A stretch of DNA of 64,000 bases from Actinomycetota bacterium (GCA_030645495.1 JAUSLV010000026.1:1-64000), one strand, 5' to 3'. Numbered from the stretch's first letter, positions 26,223 through 35,722 are shown. Translations and numbers: made by a program. The notes: a model not told the origin generated them from the sequence alone.

Positions 26223-27115
26223 CGGTGCTCCAGTGGTGGTCGCAAGTACGACTGTTGGGTGTGGGAAACGGTGAAGCCGAGCGATTCGTAGAGCCGCACG
26301 GCTGAGGCGTTGGCGGCGTCGACGTACAGCATCGCCGTAGTGGCGCCGGCGGCCTGCAGGTGTTGCAGACCTGCCACTGTAAGCGCCTTGCCGAGGCCCT
26401 GCCCATGGAAATCCGGGTGCACTGCGATCACGTAGATCTCGCCGGCCACCGCGCAGTCGGGTGCCTCGCCGGGGTGCAGCTTCGTCCAGCAGAATGCTGC
26501 CAGGCGGCCGTCACGTTCGTGCAGCAGGAACCCCGCGGGGTCGAACCATGGCTCGCGCTCGCGTTGGCGCAACGTTGCGTCGTCCCATCCGCCCTGCTCG
26601 CCGTGGGCGGCGAACGCAGCGTTGTTCACCGCCAGCCACGCAGCTTCGTCGTGGCCGACGACGAACGAACGCACGAGCACATCGGCTCGCACGTCGATGG
26701 GCAGGTCGCGCACCATCTTCAGCAGGCCGCGATCGGCGGCCAGACCGACGGCTGTTGCTGTTGCCGCAGATGCGTCGTCGGCACCCGCCCACCACGTGAT
26801 CGCTCCGCCGGACGGCAGCGCCTGGATCACCGCGGTGAGCAGGGCGATGCGCAGCGTCGCCGGGTCGGGGGCCGAGGGGGCGACGATCGCGTCGACGATG
26901 TGGCCGTCGTTGCCGGCGGACGCTTGTGCGTATCCCACCAGCGTGGGGCCGTCGTGAGCGAGCGCGGCGATGAAACCCGGGCGTGGGCCCTGCGCAAGAT
27001 CGAGGCGCAGGTGGTCGTTGAGGCGCGCGTCGCCGGCCTGCGCCGCGTCGAGCATGCGCAGCACCTCGACGAGTTCAGCGGGTGTGAGCGGGCCACCCGT
27101 GCGCACGCGCACCAT
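26219..27115 (-). CDS. mshD: Mycothiol synthase (MshD-like, double GNAT)
   Basis: Performs the last step of mycothiol synthesis, acetylating Cys-GlcN-Ins with acetyl-CoA. The 298-residue protein has two GNAT domains. The C-terminal one carries AWLAVNNAAFAAHGEQGGWD, EPWFDPAGFLLHERDGRLAA and the acetyl-CoA motif VIAVHPDFHGQGLGKALTVA, all characteristic of MshD. The start at 27115 has TAGCCT (complement of 27124-27129) eight bases upstream; an ATG at 27160 would place the start inside nth. Presence of this gene supports an actinobacterial origin. Confidence 0.9.
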   Translation of the reverse strand: MVRVRTGGPLTPAELVEVLRMLDAAQAGDARLNDHLRLDLAQGPRPGFIAALAHDGPTLVGYAQASAGNDGHIVDAIVAPSAPDPATLRIALLTAVIQALPSGGAITWWAGADDASAATATAVGLAADRGLLKMVRDLPIDVRADVLVRSFVVGHDEAAWLAVNNAAFAAHGEQGGWDDATLRQREREPWFDPAGFLLHERDGRLAAFCWTKLHPGEAPDCAVAGEIYVIAVHPDFHGQGLGKALTVAGLQHLQAAGATTAMLYVDAANASAVRLYESLGFTVSHTQQSYLRPPLEHR

Positions 27116-27123
27116 GGGCCTGG

Positions 27124-27152
27124 AGGCTAGTGCCGGTGCGGCCACGTAGCCT
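27124..27152. promoter_or_regulatory. Face-to-face -10 boxes of mshD and nth
   Basis: The complement of 27124-27129 and the + strand at 27147-27152 both read TAGCCT. They lie eight bases before the mshD ATG (27115) and six before the nth ATG (27159). The two promoters must overlap in their -35 regions. Confidence 0.55.
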
Positions 27153-27158
27153 TCCGAC

Positions 27159-27821
27159 ATGGCCGCACCGCGATCACCCAAGGGGCGGGCGAAGGCGCTC
27201 GCTGCTCGTCTCGCCGACGCGTATCCCGAGGCCCTGTGCGAGCTCGACCATCGCAACGCGTTCGAGTTGCTGGCGGCCACGATCCTGTCGGCGCAGTGCA
27301 CCGACGCCCGCGTCAACATCGTGACGCCGGTGCTGTTCGCCAGGTATCCGGACGCGCCGTCGCTGGCTGCCGCCGTGCCGCTGGAGGTGGAGGAGATCGT
27401 GCGCTCCACCGGCTTCTACCAGAGCAAGGCGCGCAACCTGATCGGGATGGCCCAGGCATTGCTGCAGCAGTTCGGGGGTGAGGTGCCCACAGAACTGGCC
27501 GACCTCGTCACGCTGCCGGGCGTGGGCCGCAAGACCGGCAACGTGGTGCGCAGCGTCGCGTTCGGCCTGCCGGGCCTTCCGGTCGACACCCATGTGTTGC
27601 GGCTGACCCGCAAGTGGGCGCTCACCGAGGACGCCGATCCGGTGAAGGTGGAAGCCACGTTGTGTTCGTACCTGCCGCCGGCGGAGTGGGGTGCGTTCAG
27701 CCTGCGCACGATCCTTCATGGCCGACGGGTGTGCAGCGCGAAGGCCCCTCAGTGTGGCGCCTGCACGATGGAAGACCTGTGCCCCGCGTCGTCGCTGCCG
27801 CGCCGTCGGCGACCGGCCTGA
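27159..27821 (+). CDS. nth: Endonuclease III
   Basis: A 220-residue DNA glycosylase/AP lyase that removes oxidised pyrimidines. The helix-hairpin-helix LPGVGRKTGNVV contains the catalytic Lys, the catalytic Asp is in PVDTHVLR, and the 4Fe-4S cluster ligands are C192-x6-C199-x2-C202-x5-C208. The start at 27159 is supported by TAGCCT six bases upstream. It is divergent from mshD. Confidence 0.96.
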   Translation: MAAPRSPKGRAKALAARLADAYPEALCELDHRNAFELLAATILSAQCTDARVNIVTPVLFARYPDAPSLAAAVPLEVEEIVRSTGFYQSKARNLIGMAQALLQQFGGEVPTELADLVTLPGVGRKTGNVVRSVAFGLPGLPVDTHVLRLTRKWALTEDADPVKVEATLCSYLPPAEWGAFSLRTILHGRRVCSAKAPQCGACTMEDLCPASSLPRRRRPA

Positions 27822-27883
27822 GCGCTCCCATCAGGCAGGTGACGCCGAGCAGCTGCGGCCATTCAGCCACTGTGAGTGGGGAG

Positions 27884-27911
27884 TTGCGTCGGTTCTGGAA
27901 GGGTGTATAGT
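27884..27911 (+). promoter_or_regulatory. Promoter of the structured small RNA
   Basis: TTGCGT (27884-27889) and TATAGT (27906-27911), spaced by 16 bp, are among the best sigma-70-type matches in the window. They point at a start near 27918, just before the first hairpin. Confidence 0.65.
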
Positions 27912-27917
27912 GACCCT

Positions 27918-28016
27918 ACCAACCAGGTTCCCGCCACCTGGTTTGCGTGCGATGCCGGGATCCGCCGCCTGGCATTGCCGAGCGACGGCCCCGCAAGGGG
28001 CCGTCGCTACATTTTT
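27918..28016 (+). ncRNA. Candidate ~100-nt small RNA with three hairpins
   Basis: No plausible reading frame covers this stretch, but it folds neatly. Hairpin 1 is AACCAGGT/ACCTGGTT (27921-27928 with 27936-27943) around the loop TCCCGCC. Hairpin 2 is ATGCCGGG/CCTGGCAT (27952-27959 with 27968-27975, one G-U) around ATCCGCCG. Hairpin 3 is the terminator. Two hairpins with C-rich loops followed by a terminator recall the actinobacterial 6C RNA, but the match cannot be confirmed by eye. It lies between nth and a small gene/hisC pair. Confidence 0.65.
27981..28016 (+). terminator. Intrinsic terminator of the small RNA
   Basis: A perfect twelve-base stem AGCGACGGCCCC/GGGGCCGTCGCT with a GCAA tetraloop is followed by ACATTTTT. 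This is the strongest rho-independent terminator in the window. Confidence 0.88.
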
Positions 28017-28118
28017 CGGTCGATTCCAGCACTCTGACATCCGTGGTCACGTCCACGTCGTCGATGGCACTGCGTGTCCGTGCTTCGTCACACTGAGTGG
28101 TTGTTCCTGAGTGTCTTC

Positions 28119-28322
28119 TCAGTGCGCGGCAGTGGCCAACTTGGCTGCGCGGCGCAACAAGCGAGCGGCCGTGCGCAGGGCGCGCTCGGCTTCTACCAGC
28201 GCTCCTGCAACATCGTCGTGCTGCGTGGCCTGGTAGCCGGGCACAAGATCGCCGACCTCATGCTGGTAGCGATCGACGTGGTCGGCCATGACCGACAGAT
28301 GCGCAGCAGGGTTCGACGGCAT
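28119..28322 (-). CDS. Small hypothetical helical protein
   Basis: A 67-residue frame: MPSNPAAHLSVMADHVDRYQ, then a region ending ALVEAERALRTAARLLRRAA. It predicts one acidic and one basic amphipathic helix without membrane segment. A CACACT box six bases upstream of the start (the same variant precedes the gene starting at 38532) and GC-rich third positions support it. It is divergent from hisC. No family is recognised. Confidence 0.5.
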   Translation of the reverse strand: MPSNPAAHLSVMADHVDRYQHEVGDLVPGYQATQHDDVAGALVEAERALRTAARLLRRAAKLATAAH

Positions 28323-28399
28323 TCGACCAGTGTGCCTGGTGTGAGCGCCGAGTGGAATGCACCCGTGCCGCGCAGGTGCGCATCGGTAACGTGAACGCC

Positions 28400-29461
28400 G
28401 TGACCCGAGTGCCTGTACGTGATGACCTGAGCGCCCTCGAGGGCTACCACTCGCCGCAGGTCGACGTGAGCGTGCGGTTGAACACCAACGAGTCGCCGTT
28501 CGCTCCGCCGCCGGCGTGGCGCGATGCATTCGCTGCGGAACTCTCGCGGGCCCAGTGGCAGCGATACCCCGACCGCGCCGCAACTGCACTGCGCGAGGGC
28601 ATCGCTGCGGTGCACGGGGTGAGCCCGCAGCAGGTGTTCGCGGCCAATGGCAGCAACGAGGTGTTGCAGACGCTGCTGCTCACGTTCGCCGGCCCCGGCC
28701 GCACCGTTGCCACGTTCGAGCCCACCTACCAGATGCATGGTCAGATCGCCCGCGTCACGGGCGCAACCGTGGTGGAGGGCGAGCGTGCCGCCGACTTCAG
28801 CCTCGACATGGCCGAGGTGCACCGTGTGCTGCGCGAGCACTTGCCGTCGGTCACATTCCTGTGCTCGCCCAACAACCCCACCGGGTTGGTGGAACCCGAG
28901 GCGAACATCCGCGAGGTGCTGGCCGCTGCACCAGGGCTGCTGGTGGTCGATGAGGCCTATGGCCAGTTCGCCGACTGGTCGGCGCTCGGCCTGGTCGACG
29001 AAGAGACTCCGCTGGTCGTCACCCGCACGTTCTCCAAGACCTGGTCGATGGCCGGCGCACGCCTCGGCTACATGGTGGGCCCCGAGTGGTTGGTGGCCGA
29101 ACTCGACAAGGTGGTGCTGCCATACCATCTCGACCTCGCCAAGCAGATCGCGGGCCGGTTGGCCCTCACGTTCGTGCACGAGATGGAATCGCGGGTGCAG
29201 TTCATCGTCGGCGAGCGCCAGCGCCTCAGCGCGGCGATGTCGGCGCTGCCGATCGACGTGTTCCCCAGTGGCGCCAACTTCATCCTGTTCCGGCCGCGCA
29301 ACCACGGTGGCCGCGCCGTGTGGCAAGGCCTGCTCGATCGCGATGTGCTGGTGCGCGACTGCTCGGGGTGGCCGCGGCTCGCCGACTGCCTGCGCGTCAC
29401 CATCGGTACCGAAGCGGAGAACGACCTGTTCCTGAAGGCACTCACGGAGGTGACGGCATGA
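28400..29461 (+). CDS. hisC: Histidinol-phosphate aminotransferase
   Basis: PLP-dependent class II-type aminotransferase (353 residues) converting imidazole-acetol phosphate to histidinol phosphate. Seen are LNTNESPFAPPP, CSPNNPTGLV, VVDEAYGQF and the PLP-Lys region TRTFSKTWSMAGARLGYM. It opens the hisCBHAF cluster. The GTG at 28400 is chosen because TAACGT (28387-28392) lies seven bases before it; GTG at 28391 and ATG at 28352 are alternatives. It overlaps hisB by four bases. Confidence 0.92.
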   Translation: MTRVPVRDDLSALEGYHSPQVDVSVRLNTNESPFAPPPAWRDAFAAELSRAQWQRYPDRAATALREGIAAVHGVSPQQVFAANGSNEVLQTLLLTFAGPGRTVATFEPTYQMHGQIARVTGATVVEGERAADFSLDMAEVHRVLREHLPSVTFLCSPNNPTGLVEPEANIREVLAAAPGLLVVDEAYGQFADWSALGLVDEETPLVVTRTFSKTWSMAGARLGYMVGPEWLVAELDKVVLPYHLDLAKQIAGRLALTFVHEMESRVQFIVGERQRLSAAMSALPIDVFPSGANFILFRPRNHGGRAVWQGLLDRDVLVRDCSGWPRLADCLRVTIGTEAENDLFLKALTEVTA

Positions 29462-30048
29462 GCCGCTCGGCCAGCAAGCAACGCACCACCAAGGAGACCT
29501 CGATCTCGGTCTCGATCGAGCTCGATGGCAGCGGCACCGCCGAGGTCAGCACGGGCATCCCGTTCTACGACCACATGCTCGAACAGCTCGGCAAGCACGG
29601 CGGGTTCGACCTGCGCATCGCGGCCACCGGCGACCTGCACATCGACACGCACCACACGGTGGAAGACGTGGGCATCGCGGTCGGCGAGGCGTTCCGCGAG
29701 GCGCTGGGCGACAAGGCCGGGGTGCGCCGTTTCGCGAGTGGGCTGTACCCGCTCGACGAAGCGCTGGTGGAGGTCGCGCTCGATCTGTCGGGTCGGCCGT
29801 ACTTCGTGTGGGACGTTCCCATGCCCGAAGTGCTGCCGCTGGGCAACCCTGCATTCGACCCGCAGCTCGCCGAGCACGCGTTCAGCTCGTTCGCCACCGC
29901 TGCTGGCATCACGTTGCACGTGCGGTTGTGTCACGGCACCAACGTGCACCACATCATCGAGGCCGCGTTCAAGGGCCTGGCCCGTTGCCTGCGCGATGCC
30001 GTTCGTGTGGAGAGCACCCAGATCCCGTCCACCAAAGGTGTGCTGTGA
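29458..30048 (+). CDS. hisB: Imidazoleglycerol-phosphate dehydratase
   Basis: A monofunctional 196-residue HisB without the N-terminal phosphatase domain of enterobacteria. The manganese-binding motifs FYDHMLEQLGKHGGFDL, DTHHTVEDVGI and the C-terminal NVHHIIEAAFKGLARCL are intact. It is coupled to hisC and hisH by ATGA and GTGA overlaps. Confidence 0.96.
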   Translation: MSRSASKQRTTKETSISVSIELDGSGTAEVSTGIPFYDHMLEQLGKHGGFDLRIAATGDLHIDTHHTVEDVGIAVGEAFREALGDKAGVRRFASGLYPLDEALVEVALDLSGRPYFVWDVPMPEVLPLGNPAFDPQLAEHAFSSFATAAGITLHVRLCHGTNVHHIIEAAFKGLARCLRDAVRVESTQIPSTKGVL

Positions 30049-30680
30049 CGGCTCCAGTGGTTGCGGTACTCGACTACGGCATCGGCAACCTGCGTTCCGC
30101 TCAGAAGGCACTGGAGGTGTGCGGCGCCGATGCACGGCTCACCGCCGACCCCGCGTTCGTGGCCTCGGCCGATGCTGTGGTGCTGCCCGGTGTGGGTGCG
30201 TTCGGCGCGTGCATGCAGGCGTTGCGCGGTGCCGGCCTCGAGCCGGTGGTGCACGAGGCGGTTGCCTCTGGCAGACCGTTCATGGGGATCTGCGTCGGCA
30301 TGCAGATGCTGTTCAGCGGTAGCGACGAAGACCCCCACGACACCGGCCTGAGTGTGATCGACGGGCAGATCCGCTGGATCACCGACGAGCTGCCGCGGCC
30401 GCAGATGCAGTGGAACCAGCTGGCGCTGGCACAGCCCCTCGACCCGATGTTCACCGGGCTCGGCGCACAACCGTGGGTGTACTTCGTGCACTCGCTGCAC
30501 GGCGTGCCCACCGACCCTTCCGTGGTCGCAGCCACCTGTGACTACGGCGGCACGGTGAACGCCGCGTTCCGCAAGGGCAACGTGTTCGCCACTCAGTTCC
30601 ACCCCGAGAAGTCGGGCCACGACGGGTTGGCGCTGCTGCGCAACTTCGTGCAACTCGTCGCGGCGGGGGTACCGGCGTGA
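30045..30680 (+). CDS. hisH: Imidazole glycerol phosphate synthase, glutaminase subunit
   Basis: Class I glutamine amidotransferase (211 residues) that feeds ammonia to HisF. The start region VVAVLDYGIGNLRSA, the nucleophile Cys83 in GICVGMQML and the His-Glu pair in TQFHPEKSG are present. The GTG start overlaps the hisB stop. HisH works as a heterodimer with HisF, encoded two genes on. Confidence 0.96.
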   Translation: MTAPVVAVLDYGIGNLRSAQKALEVCGADARLTADPAFVASADAVVLPGVGAFGACMQALRGAGLEPVVHEAVASGRPFMGICVGMQMLFSGSDEDPHDTGLSVIDGQIRWITDELPRPQMQWNQLALAQPLDPMFTGLGAQPWVYFVHSLHGVPTDPSVVAATCDYGGTVNAAFRKGNVFATQFHPEKSGHDGLALLRNFVQLVAAGVPA

Positions 30681-31393
30681 TCGATCTGTATCCGGCGATC
30701 GACCTTCGCGACGGCCAGGTGGTGCGCCTGCGCCAGGGCAACTACGACGACCAGACCACGTACGGTTCCGATCCGGTAGCGACCGCGGTGTCGTTCGCCG
30801 CGGCCGGCGCGCGGTGGATCCACGTGGTGGATCTCGATGCGGCGCGCAGCGGTTCGCCGGTCAATCGGCCCGTGGTGGCCGCGATCGCCGATGCGGTGCG
30901 CGGGCGGGCGTCGGTGCAGACGGGCGGGGGGGTACGCGGCGTGGCCGACGCTCTGGCGCTCGCCGAGGCCGGTGTGGCCCGCGTGGTGATGGGGTCGGCG
31001 GCCGTGAAGGATCCGTCGCTCGTGGTCGCTGCGTCAGAGGTGGTGGCGGTGGCCGTGGGCCTCGACCACCGCGCCGGTGAGGTGGCCGTGCACGGCTGGA
31101 CCGAGGGTTCGGGCGTGCAGCTGGCTGATGCATTGCAGTGGTTCCCCACGGCCTCGGCGTTCGTGATCACCGACATCGCTCGCGACGGCATGCTCACCGG
31201 CCCCGACGTCGCTGGCCTTGCCGCCGCGGCGCTGGCCACGAGTATCCCGGTGATCGCCAGCGGCGGCATCGCCACGCTCGACGATCTGCTCGAACTGAAG
31301 GCCGTGCGCGGCATCTCCGGGGCGATCAGCGGCAAGGCCATCTACGAGGGCCGGTTCACGGTCGCGCAGGCGTTGGAGGTGTTGGCCCGATGA
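30677..31393 (+). CDS. hisA: ProFAR isomerase HisA (possibly also PriA)
   Basis: A 238-residue TIM barrel catalysing the fourth step of histidine synthesis. Seen are [18 protein letters not shown] with the catalytic Asp, [13 protein letters not shown], and [16 protein letters not shown] with the second catalytic Asp. Many actinobacteria use one enzyme (PriA) for both HisA and TrpF reactions. No separate trpF lies in the window, so bifunctionality is possible but not shown. Confidence 0.94.
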   Translation: MIDLYPAIDLRDGQVVRLRQGNYDDQTTYGSDPVATAVSFAAAGARWIHVVDLDAARSGSPVNRPVVAAIADAVRGRASVQTGGGVRGVADALALAEAGVARVVMGSAAVKDPSLVVAASEVVAVAVGLDHRAGEVAVHGWTEGSGVQLADALQWFPTASAFVITDIARDGMLTGPDVAGLAAAALATSIPVIASGGIATLDDLLELKAVRGISGAISGKAIYEGRFTVAQALEVLAR

Positions 31394-32166
31394 GAGTCGC
31401 CCGCGTGATCCCGTGCCTCGACGTCACCAACGGCCGCGTCGTGAAGGGCGTCAATTTCGTCGACCTCCGCGATGCCGGCGATCCGGTGGAGCTGGCCAAG
31501 CGCTACGACACCGAGGGTGCCGACGAGCTGGTGTTCCTCGACATCACCGCGTCGTCGGATGGTCGCGACACGATGGTCGACGTGGTGTACCGCACGGCCG
31601 AGCAGGTGTTCATCCCGTTCACGGTGGGCGGCGGCATCCGCAGTGCCGGCGATGCGCGCACGATGCTGCGCGCCGGGGCCGACAAGGTGTCGGTCAACAC
31701 CGCCGCGGCGCAGCGCCCGGCGCTGATCGGCGAGATCGCGATGGAGTTCGGCGCGCAGTGCTGTGTATGCGCGATCGACGCGAAGCGCACCGCGCCCGGT
31801 TCGGAGATCAGGAGCGGCTTCGAGGTGTACCTGCACGGCGGCCGCACGCCCACCGGTATCGACGCCGTGTGGTGGGCAACCGAGGCGGCTCGCCTCGGTG
31901 CGGGCGAGATCCTGCTCACCTCGATGGATCGCGACGGCACCAAGGAAGGCTTCGACCTGCCGCTCACCCGTCGCGTCAGCGACGCCGTCGGTGTGCCGGT
32001 GATCGCCAGCGGCGGCGTGGGCACCCTGCAGCACTTGGTGGAAGGTGTCACCGAGGGCGGCGCCACCGGCGTGCTGGCGGCCAGCATCTTCCACTTCGGG
32101 CAGCACACGATCGCCGAGGCCAAGGCCGTGATGACCGCGGCCGGCGTCACCGTGCGTCCGACATGA
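31390..32166 (+). CDS. hisF: Imidazole glycerol phosphate synthase, cyclase subunit
   Basis: A 258-residue TIM barrel that forms imidazole glycerol phosphate and AICAR with ammonia from HisH. The N terminus [20 protein letters not shown] has the catalytic Asp, and [15 protein letters not shown] carries the second. The phosphate-binding [10 protein letters not shown] is conserved. It overlaps hisA upstream and a homocysteine methyltransferase gene downstream, each by four bases. Confidence 0.96.
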   Translation: MRVARVIPCLDVTNGRVVKGVNFVDLRDAGDPVELAKRYDTEGADELVFLDITASSDGRDTMVDVVYRTAEQVFIPFTVGGGIRSAGDARTMLRAGADKVSVNTAAAQRPALIGEIAMEFGAQCCVCAIDAKRTAPGSEIRSGFEVYLHGGRTPTGIDAVWWATEAARLGAGEILLTSMDRDGTKEGFDLPLTRRVSDAVGVPVIASGGVGTLQHLVEGVTEGGATGVLAASIFHFGQHTIAEAKAVMTAAGVTVRPT

Positions 32167-33041
32167 CCGCCCAGCTCGTGCGGTCGCCGTTCACGGTGCT
32201 CGACGGTGGCCTGTCCACCGCGCTGGAGGAGTTGGGCGAGCGGCCCAAGGGCATGCTGTGGACCGCGGCCACGTTGCTCGACCGGCCCGAACTGATCACT
32301 GCGGCACATCGTCTGTACATGGACGCAGGCGCCGACGTGGTGATCACCTCCAGCTACCAGGCCAGCGAAGCCGGGTTCGTGGCTGCCGGCTGCACGCCGC
32401 TCGAGGCGCGCCGGCTGCTGGCCTCCACCACGGCCGTGGCGCGAGCGTCGGGCGCATCGGTCGTGGCCTGCTCGGTGGGGCCGTACGGCGCCTACCTGGG
32501 CGACGGCAGCGAATACCGGGGCGAGTACACGGCATCGTGGGCCGATGTACGTGCGTTCCACCGCAGCCGGTTGGAAGTGCTGGTCGATACCGCGCCCGAC
32601 GTGTTCGCGATCGAGACGATGCCCACCCGGGCCGAGGCCGAGATCGTGGTGCACGAGCTGCGTGCACTCACCGACGCGCCGGCCTGGGTGTCGTTCACGT
32701 GCGCCGACGACGCGCACACGTGCGGCGGCGACGTGTTCGCGCAGGCGGTCGCGGCGGTCGCGCCGGCGGTCAGCATCGTCGGCCTCAACTGCACTGCGCC
32801 CGGACTCGTGGAACCGCTGCTGCGGTCGCTCACGGTCGATCTGCCCTACGTCGTGTACCCCAACCACGGTGCCGCCTGGGACGGCGAGCACAAGTGCTGG
32901 GTCGGCCCCACGGGCGGCCGTGAGATCCCGTCGCTCGTGCCGGCCTGGCTGCGCGCCGGTGCGCGCCTCATCGGCGGCTGCTGCGGCGTCGGCAGCGCGG
33001 GCATCCGCGCGCTGGCGGCCTTGCGTGCCTCCCTCGCCTGA
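32163..33041 (+). CDS. mmuM: Homocysteine S-methyltransferase (MmuM-like)
   Basis: A 292-residue zinc methyltransferase that would use S-methylmethionine or SAM to methylate homocysteine. The family sequences [42 protein letters not shown] and the zinc Cys pair IGGCCGVGS are present. It is coupled to hisF by ATGA, making it the last gene of the his operon. The link between methionine and histidine pathways could be via AICAR/SAM economy, but that is speculation. Confidence 0.88.
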   Translation: MTAQLVRSPFTVLDGGLSTALEELGERPKGMLWTAATLLDRPELITAAHRLYMDAGADVVITSSYQASEAGFVAAGCTPLEARRLLASTTAVARASGASVVACSVGPYGAYLGDGSEYRGEYTASWADVRAFHRSRLEVLVDTAPDVFAIETMPTRAEAEIVVHELRALTDAPAWVSFTCADDAHTCGGDVFAQAVAAVAPAVSIVGLNCTAPGLVEPLLRSLTVDLPYVVYPNHGAAWDGEHKCWVGPTGGREIPSLVPAWLRAGARLIGGCCGVGSAGIRALAALRASLA

Positions 33042-33060
33042 CCGGCAGTAGGTTGCAGGC

Positions 33061-34035
33061 ATGACTTCATCGATGCCGTACCGCCGACTCGGGCGCAGTG
33101 GGTTGCAAGTGTCAGTTCTCTCGTTCGGCAGTTGGGTCACGTTCGACACGCAGCTGGGCGACCAGATGGCGATCGAGTGCATGCAGGCCGCCTACGACGC
33201 CGGCTGCAATTTCTTCGACAACGCCGAGGCCTACGCCGGCGGCAAGAGCGAAGAGCAGATGGGTCGGGTGTTCAAGGAACTCGGCTGGGCGCGGCACACG
33301 TTCGTGGCCAGCAGCAAGTTCTTCTGGGGCATCAACGGGCGCACGCCGAACATGCAGAACACGCTCAACCGCAAGTACCTCATGCAGGCCATCGACGGCT
33401 CGCTCGATCGCATGCAGCTCGACTTCCTCGACCTGATCTATTGCCACCGCGCCGACCCGAAGACCCCGATCGAGGAGACCGTGTGGGCGATGAGCGACAT
33501 CGTCTCCTCGGGCAAGGCGCTGTACTGGGGCACCAGCGAGTGGAGCGCCGACGAGATCCGCGCCGCGTGGGAGATCGCCGAACGGCACCACCTGCACAAG
33601 CCGGTGATGGAGCAGCCGCAGTACAACCTGCTGGCCCGCACGAAGGTGGAGATCGAGTACGCCCGCCTGTACGACGACATCGGGCTGGGCACCACGATCT
33701 GGAGCCCGCTGGCATCGGGCCTGCTCACCGGTAAATACTCGGCGGGCGTGCCCGACGACAGTCGCGGCGCGCTGCCCGGCTACGAGTGGCTGGCGGGCCG
33801 CCTCACCGACGCAGAGTCGTTGGCCAAGGTGGAGCGCCTGCGCCCGATCGCCGACGAACTGGGCTGCACGCTCGCGCAGTTGTCGATCGCCTGGTGCGCC
33901 GCCAACCCGAACGTGTCCACGGTGATCACCGGTGCCAGCCGGGCCAGCCAGGTGGTGGAGAACTTCGCCGCGCTCGACGTGTTGCCGCTGCTCACACCAG
34001 AGGTCATGGCGCGAATCGAGAAGGCCGTCGCCTGA
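33061..34035 (+). CDS. Aldo/keto reductase
   Basis: A 324-residue NADPH-dependent reductase of the KCNAB/YghZ-like branch. The catalytic tetrad Asp and Tyr lie in [18 protein letters not shown], the Lys in VASSKFFW and the His in LIYCHRADP. The C-terminal cofactor region [16 protein letters not shown] is typical. The substrate is unknown. TAGGTT (33049-33054) six bases before the ATG gives it its own leaderless-type promoter between two homocysteine methyltransferase genes. Confidence 0.9.
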   Translation: MTSSMPYRRLGRSGLQVSVLSFGSWVTFDTQLGDQMAIECMQAAYDAGCNFFDNAEAYAGGKSEEQMGRVFKELGWARHTFVASSKFFWGINGRTPNMQNTLNRKYLMQAIDGSLDRMQLDFLDLIYCHRADPKTPIEETVWAMSDIVSSGKALYWGTSEWSADEIRAAWEIAERHHLHKPVMEQPQYNLLARTKVEIEYARLYDDIGLGTTIWSPLASGLLTGKYSAGVPDDSRGALPGYEWLAGRLTDAESLAKVERLRPIADELGCTLAQLSIAWCAANPNVSTVITGASRASQVVENFAALDVLPLLTPEVMARIEKAVA

Positions 34036-34089
34036 GGCCGCAGGCCGGCGCCACTCAGCATCTCGTGAGGCGGCAGTAGCCTGGGGGCA

Positions 34090-35088
34090 ATGCGTACTTC
34101 GCTTTCCGACCTCCTCGCCACCGGCCGCACCCTGCTGGCCGATGGCGCCACCGGCACCAACTACTTCGCCGCAGGGCTCACCTCCGGCGAGCCGCCCGAG
34201 TTCTGGACCGTCGACCACCCTGACCGCGTGCAAGGCCTGCACCAGCGCTTCGTCGATGCCGGCGCCGACATCATCCTCACCAACACGTTCGGGTGCAACC
34301 CGCACCGCTTGAAGCTGCACAAGGCGCAGGACCGCACGTTCGAACTCGCCAAGCGTGCCGCCGAGCTCGCTCGCGAAGTTGCCGATGCAGCACCGCGCCC
34401 GGTGGTGGTGGCCGGCAGCGTCGGGCCTACAGGCGAGTTGTTCGAGCCGCTCGGCGCCCTCACGCACGACGACGCGGTGGCGGGGTTCGCCGAGGAGATG
34501 CGCGGTCTGCAGGCGGGCGGCGCCGATGTCGCCTGGATCGAGACGATGTCGGCCCCCGAAGAGGTGCACGCGGCGGCGACGGCGGCGATCCAGGTGGGCA
34601 TGCCCTACGTGGTGACCTGCTCGTTCGACACCGCCGGCCGCACGATGATGGGGCTGATGCCGGGCAACTTCGACGCGATCTTCGACGCCGAGCCGCAGGC
34701 TCCGCTGGCGATCGGCGCGAACTGCGGCGTGGGTGCCTCCGACATTCTCGTCACGATCCTCGAGATGGGGCAGTCCATGAAGGCACTCGTGTCGAAGGGC
34801 AACTGCGGCGTACCGCAGTTCCAGGGCACCGAGATCGTGTACAGCGGCACGCCCGAGTTGATGGGCAAGTACGCCGCGCTGGCGATCGATGCTGGGGCGC
34901 GCATCATCGGCGGCTGCTGCGGTACCACGCCCGAGCACCTCGCTTCGATGCGGGCCGCGATCGACGCTCACCCCACGCCGGGCGAGCGGCCCACGATCGA
35001 GTCGATCGTGGCCGCGATCGGGCCGCTCACGAACTCTGCGCCCACCGAGCTCAGCGGCGAGCGCCGCAGTCGTCGCTCGCGCGGCTGA
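34090..35088 (+). CDS. Homocysteine/betaine S-methyltransferase-like protein
   Basis: A 332-residue pterin-independent methyltransferase. The N-terminal LADGATGTNYFAAG, ILTNTFGCNPHRLKLH, the zinc Cys in IGANCGVGASD and the Cys pair IGGCCGTTPEHLASM match the MetH-N/BHMT family. Betaine is one possible donor; the partner may also be a corrinoid protein as in MtgB-like systems, but none is nearby. TAGCCT (34077-34082) is seven bases upstream of the ATG. It is distinct from the mmuM gene 1 kb upstream. Confidence 0.85.
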   Translation: MRTSLSDLLATGRTLLADGATGTNYFAAGLTSGEPPEFWTVDHPDRVQGLHQRFVDAGADIILTNTFGCNPHRLKLHKAQDRTFELAKRAAELAREVADAAPRPVVVAGSVGPTGELFEPLGALTHDDAVAGFAEEMRGLQAGGADVAWIETMSAPEEVHAAATAAIQVGMPYVVTCSFDTAGRTMMGLMPGNFDAIFDAEPQAPLAIGANCGVGASDILVTILEMGQSMKALVSKGNCGVPQFQGTEIVYSGTPELMGKYAALAIDAGARIIGGCCGTTPEHLASMRAAIDAHPTPGERPTIESIVAAIGPLTNSAPTELSGERRSRRSRG

Positions 35089-35136
35089 CAACGTTCGTGC
35101 GCGTCGCCGCTCAGTGACTGGACGCGGCGGCCGCGC

Positions 35137-35664
35137 TCAGGGCTGCAGCCACATCGCGAGCACCGCCAGCGACAGCGGAACCTGCTCGGCTGTCGGGCTG
35201 TCGTTCACGTTCGCGCGCACGGTGTAGATCGCATCGCTGGCGACCACGAACACGGTGTCGTCGGGCCCGAGGATGGCCCCGGCGAGCGTGGCGTCGGCAA
35301 GTGGGGTGGTGGTGCCAGTGGAGGCGACCAACTCGTTGAATGCGGCCTGATCACCCGGGTCGGTGAGCCGAGCCAGGGTGATGACACGTGATTGATCGTT
35401 GAGGCCCCGGTACTCGCAGGTTCCGAGTGTGATCAGGTTGCCGACGTCGAGGGGGATTCCGACGATGGCCGCCAACTCCTCGGGCGCGGGCATCGGCGCG
35501 CAGTTCGCGAGCGCCGTCGTGCTGGGCCCGAGTGGTTCGCCGGTGATCGGGTCGGTGGCTCCGCTCGAGGAGCCATCGGCGCCGGAGTTCGAACCGTCGT
35601 CGCTGCACGCGGTGGCGAGAGCGAGAGTGGCAACGAGGACGGCGAGGAGGGGGCGACGACGCAC
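35137..35664 (-). CDS. Secreted lipoprotein, unknown function
   Basis: A 175-residue protein. The N terminus VRRRPLLAVLVATLALATAC is a lipoprotein signal peptide with the lipobox Cys at residue 20, followed by a Ser/Gly-rich tether. The remaining ~130 residues contain two Cys (NCAPMPAPEEL and GTCEYRG) that may pair, and resemble DUF3558-like actinobacterial lipoproteins in layout. The GTG start at 35664 has AAAGGA upstream on the reverse strand. No specific function can be given. Confidence 0.72.
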   Translation of the reverse strand: MRRRPLLAVLVATLALATACSDDGSNSGADGSSSGATDPITGEPLGPSTTALANCAPMPAPEELAAIVGIPLDVGNLITLGTCEYRGLNDQSRVITLARLTDPGDQAAFNELVASTGTTTPLADATLAGAILGPDDTVFVVASDAIYTVRANVNDSPTAEQVPLSLAVLAMWLQP

Positions 35665-35722
35665 GGGTGTTCCTTTCTCTGCCCGTTGGGGCGGTGACAC
35701 CCCTGACGGTACCCTGCCGCTC

